Positions 57,101 to 64,000 of a stretch of 64,000 nt of DNA are shown piece after piece. Both the position numbers and the translations under genes were made by a program. Each line of letters starts with the position of its first letter. Positions within the stretch are counted from its first letter, which is position 1. The notes beneath the pieces are model-generated. The model was given only the letters and a program-made list of their open reading frames with translations, made no database searches and was not told the DNA's origin. The stretch comes from Gymnogyps californianus (taxonomy: Eukaryota; Chordata; Aves; Accipitriformes; Cathartidae). The DNA lies in NCBI RefSeq assembly GCF_018139145.2, contig NC_059477.1, positions 29,801,502 through 29,865,501 of the forward strand. Direction: 5' to 3'.

Positions 57101-60100
57101 TGAAATGGCAGCTGGCAGAGGCGCGGGGCAGGTCCTAGTTGCATGCCCACAAGCAGCACTGCTCTGAGTCACAGCCAGGGACTGTTTGTTTAAGTTGCAG
57201 TTTGAAGTTGGCTGAGGGAAGCTGTGGGCAAAACTCTTTTGTTTAGATGCTGGCTTAAGGTCTGCCTGGACCAGAGCTGAGAAAAGAGCTGGCCAGGGCA
57301 GCTGGGCAGCCTTTAACCCCTCCGGCGGGCCACCACCTACAGCCGACAGGCATCACCTGTGCTCTTCAGCACTATAAAGCAGGGGGAAGCTGGGCCCTGT
57401 TGCCTCAAGGGGGCTGTTACTTCCTATGGGCATTCATCTGACCTGTTCTTGCTAGAATCAAGAGGATAGAACATGTTGTGCTTTAAGGGCCTCTTATCGA
57501 AACTTGAAGAACAGTGTTTCCTGCTCATCCCCCTTGCCCCCATGTCCCTCCCCACCACTGCTCTTGTAATGCAGCAGGGATAACTCCTGCTGACACCTCT
57601 TGGGACTTTTTCACATGAATGTTAAGCCCGTGGTTTAGGGCTTCCTCACCCACCAACCTCTCCATCCATCCACATATGGTTTGCTGGTGGGAGTCACTGC
57701 TCATCCCCCTCAGCTGGGAAAGGACGGTTGCAGGTGGCATATGTTACAGTTTCAGATTATAATGGATCTTCAAAGTGCACATTTAACATTGCTAACCCAC
57801 TTCAAAGAGAAGTGGTACCTTCCAACCACCCTCTTCTGTAGCATCTGACAGCTTTCTTGCACTGTTATTTTCCCTGAAGATTCATTCCACAGCCTTATAG
57901 ATGTGTCGAGCATCTTAACCCTCCTGGATTTCCAGGGTCTGCCAATCTTCAGCTATCAGCTGCCTGAAACGTGGCCTGACCTGTTGGCTTGACTCCCGTA
58001 CCCCGTTTTGATGGATCTGTTCAGCTTGTCCCTGATGACTTGGATACAGTGGTTCTTCCTGATATTGTGAGCTGGCCAGGATGGGAGCACCAGACCTGAC
58101 AGCTGTGGGCACTGTGGCTGTGATGGAATAAACAAAGACTTTTCTGTTTCGGAGGCTGCCAGGCTGTCAATCTTCAGGCGGGGAAAGGATCGCTCACTGT
58201 TTCCTTCCCCTCCTGCTCCTTAAATGAATACAATACTCCATTTTAAATGTGCAAAACTTGCCTTCCTCCCCTACAACTGAGCATCTGGGAACTTAAAACG
58301 GACTCCCCTAGTAAATAAAAAGAAGCAGCTTGATTAGTTTTATGGCAGCAAAAGTGGGTTAATTGCTAAAAACTGCTTCTTATGCTGTCATGGTTCAGAT
58401 AAATGGGTTTAGCACAGCAAGCAGCCAAAGGGCACGCATTAGTGGCTCCTTCTGCAGCAGAGGAGGAGAATGTGCTCAGCGGATCACCCCTCGGAGGCAC
58501 CAGCCTGCTGCCTGTGAAGTCAGTGGCAGACTTCCCACTGACTTCAGTCAAGTCGAGATTGTGCTGTAAATAAATTTGTCTGCTTCCAAAGGGTACAAGA
58601 GACAGATCAAACATGAGTGAGCTTCTCTTGTATCTAGTAAGATCTTTTTCCTCTATTTCCTCCATGGATTTCTACAGCATTAAAGTTGCATTAAAAAGAA
58701 AGTGATTTAAAAGTTGCATTTACCTAGAGCCTCTGACCATATGCAGCCATATTGCCACATAAAAAGCATGCGTATTCTCAGCTCCTATTGGAAATAAAGC
58801 TCTCTGTGCTTCAGTTGTGGCATGTATAGCACCTGGGTACAGCAATATCCACACTGGCTCCACCTGTGCTAGCCCTAGATCGAAAGCACCAGCAACTGGT
58901 GGCCAGCACCAGCTGGCTGTTTGCACCCTAGAGCCACAGATAATTTAGGATAATATTGTTAGTCTGGATGCAGGACTTACTTAGACTGTGTTAAATGATC
59001 AGGTGTAGCCTGGATTTGTTCACACAGCAGTTGCAGCAGTAAAAAGGTATGACAGCCCTGGGGAATGTGAGGAAGTCAAGGAGGCAATGAGTATCACCTC
59101 CCAGGCAGGAGGGAAAAATGCACAAAGGTTTGGTGTAGTCACTGGAGTCCAGAGTTTGGCTAAAACGTTGGGGGGGCAACTTTGAAATATAGAACATTAT
59201 GACCTTTTTTGATGCCCAATCTATTGTTGGTATTAGGCAAAGCTGTCATACAGTTCGGTAAGTTGGTAAATAGTTGGTAACTAAATATTTGGAAGTATTG
59301 TATTCCATTAGCATATTGCTACAAGCCCTTCAAAAGCAGTTTTATGGGGTATCAAGAAAATGCAAGGTTGTTTTCCATTTCTTGAGTGAATAACTGTGCC
59401 CGCTCCTCCAGAACAAATACTTGGATGGATGGATACAGGATTTGATTTCTGACATTTCATATGCAACAGAGGCATTCACTCCTGCAGAGTCACTGTTCAC
59501 GTGTGTTATAAACACAGCAGAAACTCATAGCAGTTTGGTGCTTATTGGTTTCAGTACTGGCTTCTGTTGTGTTATGTTATTTATCCATCAAACTCCCACC
59601 CAAAAACAATTAAGATGCATGAAATTATTAAGTTGTGATTCTCATCTCTTGTCAGTTCACCACTGAGTCAGCCACCAGCAGCCCCTTTCCTACAGCACGC
59701 TGCTCTCTTGGGAGGTTTTCCAACCAACCTTGCTTCTGCTTAACCCTGGGGACCTCACCAAACCTGGACAGGTGGCTGTTACACAGCCACACCGTCCTCC
59801 CCTTCTTCACAGAAAGCAATAAACGAAATCTCTACTTTCGACTGACTGTAGCAAACAAGCAATTTCACATGTGTGTGAGAGAGAGAAGCCATTTGGTGTG
59901 GTTTTTCGCTTCAGCAAAAGCATTCACACCAGCTGCAACCCTCAGTTCTGCTCCTGAGCCCTGCACAGCTCTTCCCTCGTACCCTCCTTTCACAGTACCG
60001 GTGCTGAGCCGGGAGATGCTGCGTATATCTGCTGTCAGAGCAGCTCTCCGGACTGGTGGGAATGGACGGATGGTTGGTCTGAAATATTTCCAAAAGAGGG

Positions 60101-63100
60101 AAAAAACAAGAGCCTCCCAACCCACTGCAAGTCCCTTGTTACAGCTGCACTGGTAAGGCAACGTGCTTGAAGGAACCAGGGGAAGTAAATGAAGCAATGA
60201 GAAGGGTTAGGTTAAAATAGACACTGAGGTCTCAAATCAGAGTCCTTGATGCAAATTTTATGGAATCTAAGTTTCCTTTCTCTTCCCCAATTGCTTAGCT
60301 GTTGCCCATTTTATGAGGGGAGCACACCCAAGCGAATATGAAGCAGAAAAGCCTTGGGAGTTTTTCTAAGAATCAATGTTTCTCTTTCAGCCATGGCATT
60401 CGGATTTCTTATTTCTTCATTTACCATTCAGCTGAAATGAGGCAGCGCATCCTAGCAGTTTGCACAGGAAATGGGGAGGCCTTATCTCTGTGCTTGAATT
60501 TCTCGCTGTTTAATTGCATGAACGCCGGTGACACTGTTAGACGCCTCAGGTGTCACAGGGACTGTCGCCCAGGCAGCCCTGGGACAGCACCATGCTGCCA
60601 ACAGCTTTCAGAAACGCAGGTGGAAGAAGCAAAGCTGCAGGCTCCAGGGCGGAGGGGACCTGTAACAAACCTGGTGCCTCCCCACCCTCCCCAGTCTTGC
60701 ACACAAAATGGAAGTCAGGGAGTTGAGGCAGGCTGTGGTAACTATGATGTCCCCCTGAAGTGGCATGATCAAACCTTTGCTAAAGGTTGGGCAATAAGTA
60801 TATTGTCAGGGCCAGTAGGACCAACCCGCTCCCTCTACAGGTAACGTTTGCACTTCCTGATACATGTGTATTCCCTCTAACAAGCTACGTGTACTGGCCA
60901 GAAACGGCCTCCACACAGGTTTCCCAGCAAACGCTCAGTGCACCGACCCTCTCCCTCCCACCACCATCATACTGTAGGTTAATCACCCCGTATTCACTGG
61001 ATGGAGGGAGGGCAGAGCAGAGGAAGAGTGCGAGGCTCTACTGTTCCTACTCAAATCAGCTCTTCCTCCACGTGCTCATCCTCCTTTGCTCCCCAGGTCT
61101 CTCTTGCACCATTTGTTCAATACCCTGACATCTGAGCTTGGTTCTTTTCTTGTAATATCCTCCATGCACAACAACACACTACATCATGGATTCCTCTAGG
61201 AGTACACCCTTTGCTGGAGCATGTTTTTATAGAGAATACGGGGCAGTCCAGCTGAGGAATCATGTGTGCAACACCCACATCCAGGTCAAGCATCCAGAGA
61301 GCAGCTTTTGCTGGAATCAATACTGTCTTTAATTACAGCACCAGATTGCAAGCTCTTCAGAGAAAGAGGTTCTGGCCCTTTTCACTGCCTCCTATTTTTG
61401 GGCAAGCAAATGGGTGCCGCTCAGCATATTGCACGACGCTCATTCCGTCCTGGTAATGCAATTACAGCAGTTGCTACTCTGCTCACAGCTGCGCAAACTG
61501 TGCACAAAGTGCTACGTGAGGGACAAAGCGTGTGTGCTGGGGTGGAGGGTCAGGTTTGGGGCTTTGAAATCCTCCAGCACAGCTGCAATCCTGCCTGCTG
61601 GTGACCTGCATATGATGGTCCCGATCTGGGCTATCAGGGCAGGTCGGGGCCACACAGGAACCTGACGCAGGCCCTCGCGCGCAGGGGCTGCTGAGCACTT
61701 GGCAGCTGACCCGGCTGCAGGTAGGTGGGAGTCCGGGGAGCATCTGTCAGAGCTGCTGGACTCTGCTGTAGGAGTAATAGTATTGCTGCTCTTAATTAGG
61801 GTTGGCATCGCTGCTTCGTGGTGAGCATCCTTACCGTGTCCACACTGCTGCTGCTTTCATCGTCTCCTCCATGCTCTTGCTTTTCAGTGTATTTATTCCT
61901 TTCTCTCCATTTCCAGAGCATAATTATACTGTATATATTCCAAAGCTCACAGTAAATCCCTCCCTGTCCTCAAGGCTCCCCCAGTGCTGGTCTTCCCAGC
62001 ACTTTCCCTGGCCTCAGGTTAACCCCTGCACTGCCAGGATCTCTAGACGGCTGATGAAGGAGGTGCTTTAAAGACTCCACGTCCCTACTAAGTGCTTTGC
62101 CTTCCAGCATCTCTCAACCAATTTGAAGTGGATATGGAGCTTTTATAGCCCAGAAAAAAGGTTGTTAGCAGGGATTTTTTTTTGAAGGAGCAAATATCAA
62201 AACATCATGCCTTTCTAGCCCTGGGAGACACAGAGATGTCACAACTCTTTGGGAACAGTATTATTCCACAGACAAAAGCTATTTTAGCTTCTCTTTCTCA
62301 TTTTTTAATGACATTAAATAGCATTCTCTCTCTCTCCTCAGTGTACATTCTGGCTAATTCATATCTCACTGTAAGTCAAAAGCATTTCCACTAATCTCAG
62401 CAAAGAGTGACTCAGTGGAGAGTAAGATTTTGGCCAGGTAATGAGGGCATGAAAAATAGTATGGTCATGAAGCTTCAAAATTTCTCTCCAATATTTTCAC
62501 AATAATCTCTCTGCAAAGGTGATCAGGCAGCAAGGGAACCTGCTTAATAATTAACAAAAACCAAGATCCCTCCCCTATGTAAAAGCTATGTGGATACCCA
62601 CATTAAATAACCAACAGTCACTCTTAGATTTGCTACTTTGTTACACTGATATTTGTGCTGATAAAAGCATGGTCTATTTCAACACGTTTTTATCACGCTC
62701 CTCATCGGCAGAGGTTTGATGGTGTCTTCTGATAATTAACAATATAAAACACCAGACTGCTCAATTTTTAGCCACATTTCCTTTTGAAAATAGGCTTATG
62801 CAACAGCACCGTCTGTCATCCACATCCTTCTCCTCCCAGTCCCATCACTGTCAGCTGCATCACCCAAATTTAAACCAATTGACAGGGGAGGAAAATAGAG
62901 ACCTGAAATGTATTGAGTGTCCACAGATTTCATGAAATGAGTGGAGAAGATAAATGCTATTAAGGACCTCAGGTTGCCGCACAGGGTGGAGGGAAGGGTG
63001 GGATGGAGATGACCCTTCCTAAACCTGGGAGAGCCCACACTGGAGCTCTGCCTGTACACAAACCCATGGGAACAATATGTCCGTAGTTTCATCACTCAAG

Positions 63101-64000
63101 CTTTGACATCTCTGTGCATGGCTTTCTTCCCATCCTGCTTAAGTTATTAGTTGAGAAGGTGTCCTCCTAATGTAGGCTATAATCTCTATTATTTCCACAG
63201 GTCACCGATGGGACCATGGGCAAGACCCTGTTCCTCTGGGTCTCTGCTCCCCCACTTTCCACCCCCTTCAGAGCAGCAGTAACAGCCCCTTCCTCCCTTT
63301 CCTACCGCACAGCTGTGAGGAGCGTAAACACAGTGAACATTGTGAGCGACCCCCATCTACCACCTCTCTTGCTTCCAATCCCAAATATATTTTTATGCTT
63401 ACAGCAGAAATGTCCAAATACTCTTTCACTGTAAGTCCCCTCTTACGAGGTAAAGTATCTAGCGGTGCCTGAACTAGCATGCATGTCCCTGCACAGACCA
63501 CATCATTGTCCAAGCAGGTACATGCATATGCTATGGGCCTTTTGGGACCTATCCTTTACAGAGCAAGTGCATTTTATATGATGCTTATACATGTCAGCAC
63601 TTCACACTTCCTCCCCCCGCCCCGCCTCCGCATTAGTTAGCTCGGGTTGGTACTTCACCATTGCTTTGACATCTGGCAGTACAATCAAAGCAGAATCTCA
63701 CTTACCGAGGCTGCAAGGCAAGCAAATCTGTGTTTCCTTACAGCTTTGTCACCTCATCCTGTTTCACAGTAGAAAGTTCATAGCTGCCCCTGTGACAAGG
63801 CTCTTCTGCTACTAAGGGGATGGTTCCACATCAGGATTGCTCCAGCAGCAAAGCCAGTGTAAGAGGTTTATCTGAGTTCAAGCCCCCACCTACGGGTGCT
63901 TCACCCCTTTCAGGTGTGCTAACTTAATTTTTTCTGTGGTTATGACCTCAAACGTCTCTGAAGTGGATTTGCTGCTGGGGCAACTGTAATGTAGCATGTC
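48151..64000. other. intergenic; no gene recognised
   Basis: I searched for exons of ESYT3, the human downstream neighbour (SMP and C2 domain signatures), and for other GTPase or kinase motifs and found none. The longest frames (59635-60156, 173 codons; 60338-60844, 168 codons) have low-complexity or unpatterned products. A short perfect hairpin lies at 55275-55299, and a TATAAAG with GC-rich upstream sequence at 57300-57410. Confidence 0.6.
55275..55299. repeat. perfect 8-base inverted repeat
   Basis: GTTAGCGC and GCGCTAAC are separated by nine bases. It could form a small hairpin or bind a dimeric factor; chance is also plausible. Confidence 0.7.

Noticed and set aside
57790..57840. CCTTCCAACC-type sequence resembling the end of an avian CR1 element
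   Set aside because: Only about ten bases match and the typical ATTCTATG terminal repeats are missing.
57010..58400. TGTCATGGTTC occurring at both 57012 and 58388, considered as ends of paired LTRs
   Set aside because: Similarity stops after about eleven bases and there is no retroviral coding sequence between them.
59635..60844. Two long + strand frames (173 and 168 codons)
   Set aside because: Unpatterned products, no splice-site logic, no recognised motif; expected by chance in 64 kb.

Overview
This is a piece of vertebrate nuclear genome holding one recognisable protein-coding gene, MRAS (the Ras-family GTPase M-Ras). It lies on the + strand, split into five coding exons between 17905 and 35539. 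Joined at canonical GT-AG sites, the exons give 193+154+100+80+100 = 627 bases, which is 208 codons plus a stop, the usual M-Ras length. All G boxes, the basic C-terminal tail and a CVIL CAAX box are intact. The organism is most likely a bird (possibly another sauropsid). The protein differs from mammalian M-Ras at only a few positions, the introns are short (1.3 to 9.2 kb), and I see no mammalian-type SINEs or large recognisable transposons. This is inference; the species cannot be read from the window.

Layout. Bases 1-17883 lie upstream of the first coding exon and are 5' flank and/or intron 1; I found no gene, CpG-island promoter or non-coding first exon there that I can defend. Bases 17884-35539 hold the coding exons and introns 2-5. 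The 3' UTR starts at 35540 with an unusually CpG-dense patch (35583-35760), followed by an A-rich tract and a 29-base T run. A possible early polyadenylation signal lies at 36391 and a distal candidate at 39114. From about 36.4 kb (or 39.1 kb) to the end I see no gene. The stretch from roughly 44.5 to 48.2 kb is AT-rich, full of TAAT-type motifs, and looks like a cluster of candidate non-coding regulatory elements. Intron 2 has one similar block near 21.3 kb.

Non-gene structure worth keeping: (i) a foldback with about 59-base arms, roughly 78% complementary, in MRAS intron 2 (22253-22439); (ii) two diverged direct copies of an unidentified element near 45.5 and 46.85 kb; (iii) the CpG-dense patch and the A-rich/T29 pair in the MRAS 3' UTR; (iv) a purine- and GC-rich, exon-like patch of unknown origin at 5480-5870. 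There is no operon, CRISPR array, phage or other prokaryotic system. I see no clear evidence for a new multi-gene system; the open-reading frames outside MRAS look like chance frames in non-coding DNA.

M-Ras is a plasma-membrane GTPase. When GTP-bound it joins SHOC2 and the PP1 catalytic subunit in a phosphatase that removes an inhibitory phosphate from RAF kinases, and it works alongside classical Ras in MAPK signalling.
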